Shown piece after piece: positions 23,191 to 35,700 of a stretch of 64,000 nucleotides of DNA (positions are counted from its first letter, which is position 1; every line of letters begins with the position of its first letter). Source of the DNA: Halichondria panicea (taxonomy: Eukaryota > Porifera > Demospongiae > Suberitida > Halichondriidae). The notes beneath the pieces were generated by a model. That model saw only the letters and a list, made by a program, of their open reading frames with translations, made no database searches and was not told where the DNA came from. The translations under genes were made by a program, and so were the position numbers. The stretch is from the NCBI RefSeq assembly GCF_963675165.1, contig NC_087378.1, positions 2,403,525-2,467,524 of the forward strand, in the 5' to 3' direction.

Positions 23191-25671
23191 TCAGTCAGCC
23201 TTTCCTTTTTGAGTGGTAGGAAACAGCTGCTTTGCTGGATTGAGCCCCAGGAGAACGACATGGCGTTCATAGTTCTTGCTTTGACGGAACTGCTCGTCTG
23301 TTCCATGCAAACGATCCAAAACACCAAACACACCATAGTTTTGGTTAAACCTAAAGGGAACAAATAATTATTATTGTTGTAGGCATAATCTTGCTAGAGA
23401 CTGGCTTACTTGAGGTGATGGAAGTCATGAGCTTCGGGGGACTGTAGAAATGGGAGATGATAGCCACTGTGTGTGATTGCGGTGTTTAACAGTGCAAGTG
23501 TGAACCACAGGCTCGCAATTGAGATGTGAGAGCCCATGATGATTGGTCCAAGTCCTACTGGTCCCAAGTTGCCTATAAAGTGCTCCAGTGGGTGAGAATA
23601 TAGTGATGTAATGCCAGTAGGGGCAGTCCATTCGTGGTGGGTCTTGTGGATGTACTTGTACAGCCAAGGGTGGTGGAAAAGCCTGTGTGCATGGTGTGAG
23701 AGAAAATGGCACAGTTGGTTTCAAATTCCAAACACATTAAATTTTCTGGCAGAGTTAATTGTCTTCACTTTGTCTGCAGAAAGTTGATGTAGACACACTC
23801 AGAATCATATTCTCTAATACTGTCGTTAAATACCGTATAGCAGGTATATTTCGAGGGTATAAATTTTCGCAGATAGACCACTACAAAGGATTTCGCGGAT
23901 TTTATTTTCGTGATCTGAGTTCCAGCCTTTTGGCGTATGCGCACATCAACATGCAGCCGTACCTCCACACCGTTAGCCTTGAATCCACGCCAAGCCTATA
24001 TAGAATCGGTGAGGCACTATGTCCTCCACCTCTAGCAGAACGGTTGCTGTGCAGGCCATGGTCAAGGGATACAGTAGACGTAGAGCAAGCTAGCTGGCTA
24101 TACCGGCGTTCTTGTCTCTTGATTCCTTTTTCATTGTCGATAGGTGTGGTCAATAATACTGAACACGCCTACTATTCATTAAAGATATAAATTTTTGTGG
24201 GTATAAATTTTCGTGGTACTGGCGAAAACCGCGAAAACCGCAAACATTTATACCCTCGAAATATACCCGCTATACGGTATGTTTAGATCAGCTAATGTTA
24301 TTTTTTTAGTTGAGTTTTGATTATCCTTATAGTTCAGCCCTGCTCAGCTATCAGTACCTCTATCAGTACCTGTGTGTGTAATAGAATCCAATTTCCTCAA
24401 TCACCATATAGCCAGTGAAGTGCAGCACGGTGGTTGCAAACGTTGGTAGTTCGTAGCCAGCATGCATTCTCCCCAATACAGCAAGGGGGTACATGACCAA
24501 CTGAAAGAGGAGCCCAACTACAACAATGTTGAACGCACATCGCCAGAGAGCCTTCTTGTATTTCATCCAAGACACCTGCATTGTCAATCATCACACGATG
24601 CAACACTTTATTAGCCATATTTCAATGTACTCGCAAGCAATCATCAACAGTATGCTAAGTATGTTGTACAATTCAATGACCATGCTCAGACGAGGTCCTT
24701 TTAAGCAGATTCATAGTTAATTAAATCACATTCTCGTAACCTAAAATAACACATGCAGCATTAATGAAATACCACAGGAGCATACCCACCACTTACAGGC
24801 ACTCCTTTGTCCTCTTGAATCTTATATCTGAGAAAGACTGAGGGTTTGCCAGTGAGATCCAGAACCAAGAAAAATATGTTGCCAATTGTAAACGTAAAAA
24901 TTCCCAACAACCACACTCCTACAAGATAGAACAATTATATTTTTTATACAAATAAACTATTTAATCTTACCATAGGTGTACATATTAAAGAAACTTTCTC
25001 CAGAGAGCCAGTAGAAAACAGCCCAAATACTCGACCAAAAGTTCTTAGAAGCACCCCAACACTGCTCCACATGCCTACATGGAGAGCATGCAGTTGTAGG
25101 GTTAATGAATCCATTAGCCAGACAAATCAGCAGTTCACAATGCAGTTTGGCTTCTCCTAATTATGTTTCTTACACTAAGTCACAATAGGGATGCCGTTTT
25201 CAAGTACATGCTTGCCTTCACAACAACATCTCACTAAGTGCTGTATTTACCTTGTTGGGAGAGTGCAATATTTACAAGATAAGGCGTATAAAGCATGTGA
25301 AGCAATTCCAGAGTCTAGTAGCCATTGGTACACTAGAGTTCATGTAGCATTTTACTGTATTGCTTTCATACATGTCAAGGTGAATGTACCATATCAAAGA
25401 GTTCCTCAGAGCGATGAAGATGATGAGACACGACGCAGTGATAAATATTCCTTTCTTCAGGGCCTCATATGGACCAACCAAATAATGCCTTTTCTGTAAA
25501 TAAAATCATTTATCATTATCACCATATTAAACATGAGGGAAAGCTATTAGCAAGAGTTGCATGCTAATGGGTGACACCAAGACCAAAACATTAAGAGACA
25601 ACAAACAGCACAATAAATACACCATTACTTACTGTTTCAAGCTTCATTTTACTTTTGTCATGACCTGTCAT
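23191..25671 (-). CDS. Fatty acid hydroxylase / sterol desaturase family, FAXDC2-like, copy A
   Basis: Seven exons: 25671-25633, 25493-25390, 25074-24971, 24918-24797, 24575-24370, 23682-23410, 23350-23191. They give 335 residues in frame. It is a membrane di-iron oxygenase of the ER type. The three His boxes are HRLFHH (191-196), HKTHH (204-208) and HDFHH (277-281). Family words 'HEWTAPTGIT', 'MGSH' and 'GVLDRLHGTD' follow the animal FAXDC2 pattern. Several hydrophobic stretches precede the first His box (such as VVGLLFQLVMYPLAVLG). The start MTGHDKSK is the first Met after in-frame stops. Copies B and C lie upstream in the same orientation with identical intron positions. Likely substrates are sterols or long-chain lipids; the specific substrate cannot be told. 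An intronic MITE separates exons 5 and 6. Confidence 0.93.
23831..24279. repeat. MITE of the 'TACCGTATAGC' type, long copy
   Basis: The ends TACCGTATAGCAGGTATATT (23831) and 'ATATACCCGCTATACGGTA' (to 24279) are inverted. A second inner pair 'GGGTATAAATTTTCG' follows. It lies in the intron between exons 5 and 6 of hydroxylase copy A and is absent from copies B and C at the matching place, so it inserted after the duplication. Confidence 0.85.
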
Positions 25672-25748
25672 GACTTTGTTGAGTATCTGTTTTGTTGAGT
25701 ATCTGTTACTTCCTTCTTATAAATTTTCTTGTGTTTTATAATTATGGT

Positions 25749-25768
25749 GTAAAATCACGTGATTTTAC
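25749..25768. promoter_or_regulatory. 20-bp palindrome with E-box TCACGTGA, upstream of copy A
   Basis: GTAAAATCACGTGATTTTAC is a perfect palindrome centred on CACGTG, 78-97 bp before the copy A start codon. The flanked core TCACGTGA is the classic site for USF and MiT/TFE bHLH-Zip factors. A related palindrome at 29823-29838 occupies the matching place between copies B and C. Regulatory use is inferred. Confidence 0.5.
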
Positions 25769-26164
25769 AAAGAAAGATTTCCAGATTTCCAGATTTCAAA
25801 TAGCCAGTTAATTAATGGTAACATGGATGGCCGGCTAGAGGGAGGAAGGGAGGAGAGGTGACTATCGTTCACTGCCTTGAATCCAGGCCTTTTTCTCAAA
25901 GCGTCTGGATTCAAGACTATTTCTGTGTCAAGGAAAGGGTGTGGTCTCATTCACACCCTTTCTCCCTTAATTAAACGTGGTGTCTAAGATTTCAGAATTT
26001 CAATCAAGATTCAATTATGCTTGATTTCTACTGGCTATTTCACTTTGTTGCCCTCCTCGATTTTACCCCTTAAATGGCGTCGTGCATGGGTATAGATATT
26101 AAACAGTGCACTATAATCACTAATGAATAACTGATACACTAAATGTAGGTCCGTGTTAAAAATG

Positions 26165-28087
26165 TTAGTCAGCATTTCTTTTTTGAGTGTTAGGAAAAAG
26201 CTGCTTTGCTGGATTCAGGCCCAGGAGAACGATATGGCGTTCATAGTTCTTGCTTTGACGGAACTGCTCATCTGTTCCATGCAAACGATCCAAAACACCA
26301 AACACGCCATAGTTTTGGTTAAACCTAAAGGGGACCCGAAGAACACAATCAATACAATGTCTACAACACAATCCATGGCATGGAACAAAAATTGACGGCG
26401 TAAATAAAAAACTTTAATTTTACTTACTTGAGGTGATGGAAATCATGAGCTTCAGAAGATGGGAGAAATGGGAGATGATAGCCACTGTGAGAAATGGTAG
26501 TGTTCACAACAGCAATAATTATCCATAAGCAAGCAATGGACACGTGAGAGCCCATAATGATTGGTCCAAGCCCCATTGGTCCCAAGTTGCCTACAAAGTG
26601 CTCCAGTGGGTGAGAATATACTGATGTAATGCCAGTAGGGGCAGTCCATTCGTGGTGGGTCTTGTGGATGTACTTGTACAGCCAAGGGTGGTGGAAAAGC
26701 CTGTGTGCGTGGTGTGTGTGAGAAAATGGCAATGTAGGCTTCAAATTCCTAATTTTTCTGGCAGAAAAGGAAGGGCAGGCTATCAGTACCTCTATCAGTA
26801 CCTGTGTGTGTAATAGAATCCAATTTCCTCAATCACCATATAGCCAGTGAAATGCAGCACGGTGGTTGCAAATGTTGGTAGTTCGTAGCCAGCATGCATT
26901 CTCCCCAATACAGCAAGGGGGTACATGACCAACTGAAAGAGGAGCACAACCACAACGATGTTGAACGCACATCGCCAGAGAGCCTTCTTGTATTTCATCC
27001 AAGACACCTGCATGCTAGTTGCATTGCAAATAATCCACTACACACGATGCAAACATTAATTTTTATTAGCCCTATCAATGTACTCGCAAGCAATTATCAA
27101 CAGTATGCTAAGTATGTTGTACAATCCAATGACAGCTCAGGCGAGGTCCTTTTAAGCAGATTCATAGTTCATAAAACAAATACCACAGGAGCATACCCAC
27201 ACTTACAGGCACTCCTTTGTCCTCTTGAATCTTGTATCTGAGAAAGACTGAGGGTTTGCCAGTAAGATCCAGAACCAAGAAAAATATGTTGCCTATTGTA
27301 AACGTAAAAATTCCCAACAACCACACTCCTACAAGAGAGAACACTTACATTTTTTATACAAATAAACTATTCAATCTTACCATAGATGTACATATTAAAG
27401 AAGTTTTCTCCAGAGAGCCAGTAGAAAACAGCCCAAATACTCGACCAAAAGTTCTTAGAAGCACCCCAACACTGTTCCACATGCCTACATGGAGAGCGTG
27501 CAGTTGTAGAGTTAATGAATCCATTAGCCAGACAAATTGGCAGTTCACACACTGCAGTTTGGCTTCTCTTAATTATGTTTCTTACTCTAAGTCAAAATAG
27601 GGATGCTATTTTCAAGTACATGCATGCTTGCGTTTACAACAACATCTCGCTAAATGCTGTATTTACCTTGTTGGGAGAGTGCAATAATTAGGCGTATAAA
27701 GCATGTGAAGCAATCCCAGAATCTAGTAGCCATTGGTACACTAGAGTTCATGTAGCATTTTACTGTATTGCTTTCATACATGTCAAGGTGAACGTACCAT
27801 ATCAAAGAGTTCCTCAGAGCGATGAAGATGATGAGACACGACGCAGTGATAAATATTCCTTTCTTCAGGGCCTCATATGGACCAACCAAATAATGCCTTT
27901 TCTGTAAATAAAATCATTTATTGTTATCACAAACTTGATGGGGGAAGCTATTACCAGGAGTTGCATGCTATGCGCTAATGGGTGACCAAAATAATGTTAT
28001 TATTATTATGAAACATAAACAAACAGTACAATTTACACTATTACTTACTGTTTCTAGCTTCATTTTACTTTCGTCATGACCTGCCAT
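26165..28087 (-). CDS. Fatty acid hydroxylase / sterol desaturase family, FAXDC2-like, copy B
   Basis: Seven exons: 28087-28049, 27901-27798, 27484-27381, 27328-27207, 27007-26802, 26700-26428, 26324-26165. Exon lengths (39, 104, 104, 122, 206, 273, 160) equal those of copy A, giving 335 residues. All three His boxes are kept (HRLFHH, HKTHH, HDFHH). The sequence is very close to copy A, including introns, so A and B are the youngest pair. Differences include IIIAVVNTTISHSG in place of copy A's FTLALLNTAITHSG; here B agrees with copy C. The start is MAGHDESK. It lacks the MITE seen in copy A. Confidence 0.93.
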
Positions 28088-28332
28088 GCTTCGTTGAGTA
28101 TCTGAAAAACTGAAAAGCTTCCTTCCTTCTTGATCTTGCAGCTTGGTACAGGTGTTTATTATACCTTAGAACCTCGCTTAGAACAAATTTGCATATTCAA
28201 GCTTAGCCTCGACCCCAGGCCGATCTGTCTCCAATTGAACGCTAGTTCTATTAAAAAAAATCCGCCTGAGACCGAGGCTAATTCAAGCTTTGAAGTGGCC
28301 ACTGCTAATGAGGTGTCTATCCAACTAAGAAA

Positions 28333-28375
28333 CCTGCTAGCAGGTCACTATCTGAGTTAGTGACCTGCTAGCAGG
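28333..28375. repeat. Perfect 18-bp hairpin
   Basis: CCTGCTAGCAGGTCACTA, a 7-base loop, then the exact complement TAGTGACCTGCTAGCAGG. The arm itself begins with the palindrome CCTGCTAGCAGG. Confidence 0.9.
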
Positions 28376-28445
28376 GCTCTAACTAGTACCCACAAAAATG
28401 CATTTTCTAAGCGAGATAGACCATGTGTAGTAAGGCTTCTTAGCT

Positions 28446-28514
28446 GGATAGTAACCCTCAGAGTGATTAGTGGCTTCTATGCTGCGCTGCTAATCACTCC
28501 GAGGGTTACTATCC
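28446..28514. repeat. 25-bp inverted repeat with 19-bp loop
   Basis: The left arm starts GGATAGTAACCCTCAGAGTG. The right arm ends CACTCCGAGGGTTACTATCC. There is one mismatch in 25. Confidence 0.85.
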
Positions 28515-29822
28515 ACTAAGTAAGTTACTTACGCGGGTAACTGAGATTACTGCAAATCTAAGTTGCAACTTCTTCATTGAATTTAGGTAAGTATTGTACA
28601 CATTTATCCCTTTTTCTCTGAAATGATTAATGTTTAGGTCGTATACTTCAGTATGCTTGTTGGTAAATCATATGGTATCACCCCAAGCCAAAGAAAATTA
28701 GTCATACATCAGCTGGTAGAATTTAGTGCTAGAAAAAAGTTTAATTAAAGAGCACCACTAAAGATTCCTTTTTTGGGAATACGCTAAGCGTTACAGAAAT
28801 TTAAGTTTTAGGCATACATTCCCTTATGATTGGTGATCACCCCAAGAGCATTAGTTTTGGATCAGGTGGATGTATAGCTTTTGTGTGCATGAATGTGTAG
28901 TCACCTATTTTTACCTCATAATTATTATTGGCCCGGTAGTAGATTGTGGTGAAGGGCCTGTAGGCCCGAGATATTTATCTACTACAAATGCTGTTTCATC
29001 TATATTTAATACCTTGCAAGCCGAAACTTACTGAGTATGCTGAAGAAAGAAGACAAAAGAATACCCCTCCTCTCTACACCCCTACACGTCACCACCCTCG
29101 TAAATGTTATCGGCTGTTCCGGCTATATATACCCCTTGTATACCTCACCAGCTTCTCTTCATCAAAGACTGTCTGATTAGAGTGCTAAACTAATCATAAT
29201 TATAGCTATAATAATCATTTTTATCGTGTAAGTTTTTGTGTTGTTCGGTTTGATCCCACTCGTTTTACACTTAAAAAGCAACTGGCAGTGCTGTGGAAGT
29301 GTATGTAATTATACTTAATGAATTGGAAATTGAAATGTACGCTCACCAGCCTAGTAGAAACTTCGTACAATTGATTCATCAAAAGTGAAAACAATTATTT
29401 AATATCTTTAAGAAAGTTACATGGTGTATTATGTATCTTGTCATGTGAATGATCATGGTTATTGCCTCAAACTAGTGGACTTCTTGATGGTTTTCTTTTT
29501 CATTTAAGTTGGCAGCAAAAGAGAAGCCTCTGACAGTCACAAATACATTCACAATTTCAGGGAACTAAGCATCCTCTGATGATTTTATATCTACTGTGAA
29601 ACAAGTATCCAATACCACTATAGCTCTGCACATTCTCCTTACTATTACCATGTACCAATGCACTGTTGATTGTGTCTCTTTCCCTCTTCTTTCACCACTA
29701 ATGCAATGAGTAGCGAGGCAAGAAAAGAAGACAAGAAAGCGAGGCGCGGATGTTTTCCGAGGCCCACTTCCATTTCCAATCCCTCTGCTCTGCTCTCTCC
29801 TACATTGATTATACGAGATTTG

Positions 29823-29838
29823 GAAATCACGTGATTTC
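29823..29838. promoter_or_regulatory. Palindrome GAAATCACGTGATTTC between copies B and C
   Basis: It is the counterpart of the E-box palindrome at 25749-25768, but now about 1.7 kb upstream of the copy B start codon because of the inserted segment. Whether it still serves copy B is unknown. Confidence 0.4.
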
Positions 29839-30236
29839 AATAGAACATCAGGAGTGTGTACATGTACTCCTGTTAACATGGATAGCTAGAGGGAAGGGGC
29901 TGGGGGGGAGGTGACTATTGACTAGTCTTCACTGCAATGCTCGAACCAGGCGTTTCAAAGCGGCCTGGTCCAGTGGATTCGAGACTATTTCTGCGGTTCA
30001 AAGGAAGGGTGTGGTCTTATTCACCTTTTTCCGCATAGTGTTTAGATTTTCATTAGAGATTTCCAAAGTTGGACTGTACGAGATTTCCATTCCCTCAATT
30101 TTACCCCATTAAAATTAATGGCGTCGTGCGTGGGTGTAAATATTATACGGGTGTGGCAACTGTGCACTAATCTCTAATGAATAACTGATACACAAAATGA
30201 ATTTTAATGAAACAGCAAAAACCGTGTTAAAAAATG

Positions 30237-32164
30237 TTAGTCAACCTTTCCTTTTCGAGTGTTAGGAAACAGCTGCTTTGCTGGATTGAGGCCCAGGAGA
30301 ACGACATGGCGTTCATAGTTCTTGCTTTGACGGAACTGCTCATCTGTTCCATGCAAACGATCCAAAACACCCAACACGCCATAGTTTTGGTTAAACCTAA
30401 AGAGAACAAGAACACAATCAATACAATTGTCTACAACACAATCCATGGCATGGAACAAAAGTAAACAAATTCTACTTACTTAAGGTGATGGAAATCATGA
30501 GCTTCAGAAGATGGGAGAAATGGGAGATGATAGCCACTGTGAGAAATGGTAGTGTTCACAACAGCAATAATTATCCATAAGGAAGCAATGGACGCGTGAG
30601 AGCCCATGATGATTGGTCCAAGTCCTACTGGTCCAGCGTTGGCTATAAAGTGCTCCAGTGGGTGACAATAGAGTGCTGTAATTCCAGTAGGGGCAGTCCA
30701 TTCGTGGTGGGTTTTATGGATGTACTTGTATAGCCGGGGGTGATGTAGAAGCCTGTGTGGTACAAAAATCACTAGTTATTATACAAGCCCAAAGCAATAA
30801 TATACAAACCACAATCCAATATCAATGGGAACAACACCTCTAGCCAAATGGAACAACAAAAGGAAAACCACCCCATTTACATGCAACCAAACACCCTCAA
30901 ATGTAGTGGTCGTAAAGAGCTACAAGGTATCCACCAGCCAGCAACAAGTCATCAATCAGCACACACATTGTCGGCTAATGGTGCACACAGTGTAAAGTCC
31001 AACCCCATTGTAAAATTGTATGCCAACATTTTCAGCTTCTGTTCCTCACCTATGAGAGTAGTAGAACCCAATTTCCTCAAATACCAAAAAGCCAATGAAA
31101 TGAAATACAGTGGTTGCAAATGTTGGTAGTTCGTAGCCAGCATCGACTCCCCTCCATACAGCAATGGGGTACGTGACCAACTGATAGATGGACCCAACCA
31201 CAATACTGTTGAAAGTACATCGCCAGAGAGCCTTCTTGTACTTCTTCCAATCTACCTATAATAGAAAATTACAATGCAGTTATGATTAGTTATTAGACTA
31301 ATTGCAAAAGTGAAACTTACAGGGACTCCTTTGTCCTCTTGAATCTTGTACTGAAGCAATGCCTCGGGCCTACCAGTGAGATCCAGAACCATGAAAAATA
31401 TGTTGGCTATCACAAATGTGAGAAACCCAAGCAGGCCCACACCTATAATAAATGTAATTATGAGATGTACATTATTGATCCGTATAAGTATAATGCAAAC
31501 AACGTTAATTACTGATTTGCTCACCAATGACATAAACATTGAAGAAGCTTTCTCCAGAGAGCCAGTAGAAAACACCCCAAATACTTGACCAAAGGTTCTT
31601 AGAAGCACCCCAACACTGCTCCAGATGCCTACAATGAGAACGTACAGTATATGTCAGGTGTGTGTGTTTGTGTGTAACTACAGGACCTGTATAAAAACCC
31701 ACGCAGTGGATGCAGCATTTCCTGTTTTAACAATATCTAGCTGCTGTATAGCGTGTAATTTTTCGTGTAAAAGATTTGTTTGCGATGATTTTCGTGAGTA
31801 AAAAGTTCTGACTTCATTGCCATTGTCTGCACTGCATTGCCTGCACTGCATTGCATGCGTTCCGGTAAACCACGCCTAGGTTTTTGTCATGAAAATTACC
31901 CGCTTTCGGTATATCTAGGTGAATTTCCACGCAGGGTTTAACAATACCATATCAACGAGTTCCTCAGAGCGATAAAGATGATGAGACATGATGCTGTGAT
32001 GAATATTCCTTTCCTCAGGGCCTCATATGCACCTACCAAGTGTCTTCTCTGTGTATTGATATAAAATTAATTATGAATAAATTATTGTCCTAAAGCTAGC
32101 TATAGTATAATGTTAGATCCAGTACATATTATATCTCGTACTCACTTACCATAGGTGGTTTCAT
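30237..32164 (-). CDS. Fatty acid hydroxylase / sterol desaturase family, FAXDC2-like, copy C
   Basis: Seven exons: 32164-32150, 32048-31948, 31628-31525, 31442-31321, 31255-31050, 30752-30480, 30396-30237. They give 326 residues in frame. Intron positions match copies A and B, but the N-terminal exon is shorter (MKPPM) and exon 2 lacks one codon. The His boxes are HRLLHH, HKTHH and HDFHH. The membrane segments differ more (FNSIVVGSIYQLVTYPIAVW), so C is the outgroup of the three. Its introns do not align well with those of A and B. It is probably the oldest copy. Function as for copy A; the spread of differences suggests selection on protein rather than decay. Confidence 0.92.
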
Positions 32165-32559
32165 TGGGCTTGAGCTTACACCATAGATTGTGCCGTATCT
32201 ATGATGGGTCTGAGTCTACGGTTTTGTTTTTGTCTCACAGAATGATGAAAGATCGACGCGACACACCCACCCCCTACTCATCAGAACTGATTACCACATT
32301 TTACCCAGTGTCAAAATAATGGGGCGCGGTCTCAGTTGGTGTAGACTTGCAAGACGTCACTGTTGTTGCACGTGAACGTAATAATTGTGTGAAAGTACCG
32401 TTGTCAGAGACTCCCCGGTCATTCCTGCCTAAGGTTAGCCTAAGGTGTGGGTGACTCCCCTATGCGCATGTTTGTTCCTGCCAATGTTGCCATCAATGTA
32501 GTAGCAAGAGTACATTCATGCACTCCTCATAGACATAGTAGAGAATGAAGAGCCATGCA

Positions 32560-32740
32560 GGATGAAGAGCAAGGTTAGTAGTAGCATGCAAGGTATAGCA
32601 ATGAAGCAATTGTTCATCCTGTAGTAGACAGCAAGTGACAGCTGGAATGTAGACCTATAAATGTGTGAAGAGCAAAGTTGCAAGGTTAATTGTTCTATCC
32701 TGTAGTTGACAGCAAGTGACAGCTAGATCTATAGTATAAA
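32560..32740. repeat. Imperfect direct repeat before the integrase-like gene
   Basis: Two copies share 'GAAGAGCAAGGTTAGT'-like and 'CCTGTAGT(A/T)GACAGCAAG' words about 100 bp apart (around 32568-32645 and 32669-32725). This may be part of the 5' region of the element that follows. Confidence 0.5.
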
Positions 32741-32786
32741 ACCAGTGATCGTTCACAGTCATGTCATTTGAAGAAGGCAGCAAGAA

Positions 32787-35700
32787 ATGGAGAATTTACA
32801 AGAGATTGAAAACTATTTACGAAAAGGAGAATACCCTCCTACTATTAACAGCAAAACAGAGAAGGCAAACTTTAGAAGAAAATGCAGGCAGAACTTTCAG
32901 TTTGAAAATGGTAGCCTCTATTACAAGAAGCACACCAAAGCTGCTGATGCAGCTAACTGGAGGATATGTGTGCGCAGCGATGAGGAGAAATCAAGAATCC
33001 TCGAAGATTGCCATGCAGGTATAATAATTATTATGGCTTTGGTAAAATGATAATAGTAGGTAATAGAGCATGTATGCTATTATACCAATTGATGCATGCA
33101 TGCAGGAACAGCTGGTGGCCACTTTGGAAGAGATAGAACTATAGACAAGATATGTTCTAGATTCTACTAGAAGTTGATGGTGGAGAAGATCCGAGAGTAT
33201 GTAAAGAACTGCAGCCAGTACCAGAGAATGAACCCATGCAGCATTTGTAAAGACAAATGCCAAACTCCATCCGATATCTGTACAACCCAAAGTCTGGCAT
33301 CAGGTATATATATATACTATAATTTTTATGGCATTGCATAATAATTATAATGACAGATTTGTTTTGAGCACAATCATATATATTAATTATAATTATGTAA
33401 TTCATTTTATAGGTTGGCATAGACTTGATAGGACCTTTGCCGATTACACCCAATGGCAGCAAATATGTGGTAACATTGGTCGATTATTTTAGCAAATGGG
33501 CTGAAGCAGCCCCACTCCCTGACAAAACTGCATTTGGAGTGGCAATGTTCCTGTACAACTTGTTTTGTCGGTAAGCTATGCATGTGTGTGAAATTGTAAT
33601 CACATGCATCTCTACACATAATTATAATAACACGTATTTAATGATTATGGTTATACATGCACGCAGGTTTGGGTTTTGTGAGGTGCTGATATCGGACCAA
33701 GGCCGTGAGTTTGTTAATCAGGTCAACACAGAGCTTTTTCGATTCACTGGAACAGAGCACAGGGTCACTTCAGCTTACCACCCACAAACCAACGGGCTAA
33801 CTGAACGTTTCAATCAAACACTTCAAACAGCACTACTCAAATATGTGAATGACTCACAGACCGACTGGGACTACCACTTGCCCGCTATTCTCTTTGCTTA
33901 TAGGACGAGTAAGCAAAAGGCAACGAAGTATTCACCTTTCGAGTTGATGTTCTGTCGGTTAGTTGTTCATATAATTATTATAATAATTACATGATAATCT
34001 GGCATGCATGCATTATTATTACAACATTCCACATGCAGGAAACCTGTACTCCCTATTCAACTGGAGTTAGGCAGTGAGGGTGAACTTGAGCAGAGCTGGG
34101 ACATTAGTGCCATTATGACCCACGCTCGAGCTGTTACAAAGTTAAAGGATGATATCCACAGCAAAGCCAAGAAGAACATTGACAATGCCCAAGAAAAGGA
34201 CAAGATGTACTATGATCGAAGCATGCAGACAAGAGGGTGAGCAGGCTATATCATTGTATGAGCGTACCATGGCTATTTTCATTACTCGTTTAATGTCATA
34301 GCCATGTCATGCATTTTTAATTATATAGGTGTTTAAGACTGGGAGTTTGGTCTGGCTGAGGAATTCAGCCAGGGAATGTAAGAAGGGAGACAAGCTGAAG
34401 CCTCGGTGGTTAGGCCCATACACGGTGGTGGAGTGCTTGGACAAGGGAGTCTTTAAAATTGCCAACCCTAAGACTGGAAAGACCCTAAAAAAGGCTGTTA
34501 ACCAACAGCGGTTAAAGCATTACCATGGCTCAGACTCCGAAAAACCTCTCTTGGATCAACATAGTTCTCTCTCGGATCCTTCCGAATTATCAGACAACCA
34601 TCACGATGAATCTCTCGATCAGTTTAACCCTTCTTTGACGAGTACTCCTGTGAAAGACCCAAGCAAGGTAAATGCATGTGTCTCTAGATTTTGAAGCTAA
34701 TTATAATTACATTACATTTCTCTTTACGATATTAATTTAATGTTTCTTTATAATTATGCACTCCATTTTTAGAAGCTGTGGGAAAAAAATTGTGATTTTC
34801 CCTCTTCTCACAAGCCAGCCGCTCCCTCCTCTCACAATCCAGACGTCCCCTCCTCTCACAAGCCAGCCGCTCCCTCCTCTCACAAGCCAGACAAGCCAGA
34901 CGCTCACTCCTCTCGCAAGCGAGACGCCCCCTTCTCTCACGTTAAGACTGCGTCCTCTATGGAGCCATCTTTGAAGAAGCAAAGGACTACTCAGTCTGTA
35001 ACAAGAAAGGTATATAGTTATATACTTGTTAACAGGAGCTATCGTTAATTACAATTATTATTAATATGTGCATGCACACTATACCGTTCATTATAATTAT
35101 TGTGTGCACATTCGACAGAATTCAAGCTACTGGGTGAAGGATTTGGACCTGAGGACGGGAGACAAGGATGTAGTTCTTGCTGAGAGCGGGATGCTTTCTG
35201 ACTGTCATATGTATGCTGCCCACAAACTAATGAGAATGCAATTTCCAAACATTGAAGGCTGCTACTCCACTCTTCTGATTCAGAAGATGTCCTTTCCTGC
35301 AGTCACTAGTAGTGAAGCCACAGGTATAATTTCTATAGTAGTATTATTAATATACATAATTATACCTCATCCTCATCCTTGGCCGTATATAATTATAATT
35401 ATAATATAATTATAATTATATCATATATCCTATACAGCCGTGCAGATATTCTTTGTAACAGAGAGGCATCACTGGATTGCGACAGCACTCATCAAGGGGG
35501 AACTTTTCCTCTTTGATAGCTGCTTCCAATATGGGAAAGACCTGGAGCCAAGTGCTGAGCTGCAAATCGTGCAGATGTATAAGCCTTTAATAGCGCACAA
35601 TGCATGGTCTGTTACTATCTGTGGCCTCCATTCAACAGCAGAGCAGTGGCAGTAACAACTGTGGTTTATTTGCAATTGCCGCTGCATACCACGCATTGCA

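Larger units (their letters stand above)
28133..29815. repeat. Inserted, non-coding segment between hydroxylase copies B and C
   Basis: The A/B spacer is 494 bp, while the B/C spacer is about 2.15 kb. The sequence shared with the A/B spacer ends near 28133 and resumes near 29816 (at the GAAATCACGTGATTTC palindrome), so about 1.7 kb has been added. It contains two strong hairpins (28333-28375 and 28446-28514) and complementary 'AACCTCGCTTAGAA' / 'TTCTAAGCGAG' words, as in foldback or MITE elements. No supported exon was found. Confidence 0.55.

Noticed and set aside
23425-23724. Alternative open frame across hydroxylase copy A exon 6
   Set aside because: The His-box frame on the same strand continues in phase with both neighbours; this frame is a shadow.
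31735-31925. Possible third copy of the TACCGTATAGC-type MITE
   Set aside because: Only partial similarity (TATAGCGTGTAATTTTTCGTG and complementary AAAATTACCCGC); the ends are too worn to define.
34737-34982. Gly/Trp/Val-rich minus-strand frame
   Set aside because: It is the antisense of the repetitive linker exon of the integrase-Ulp1 gene.
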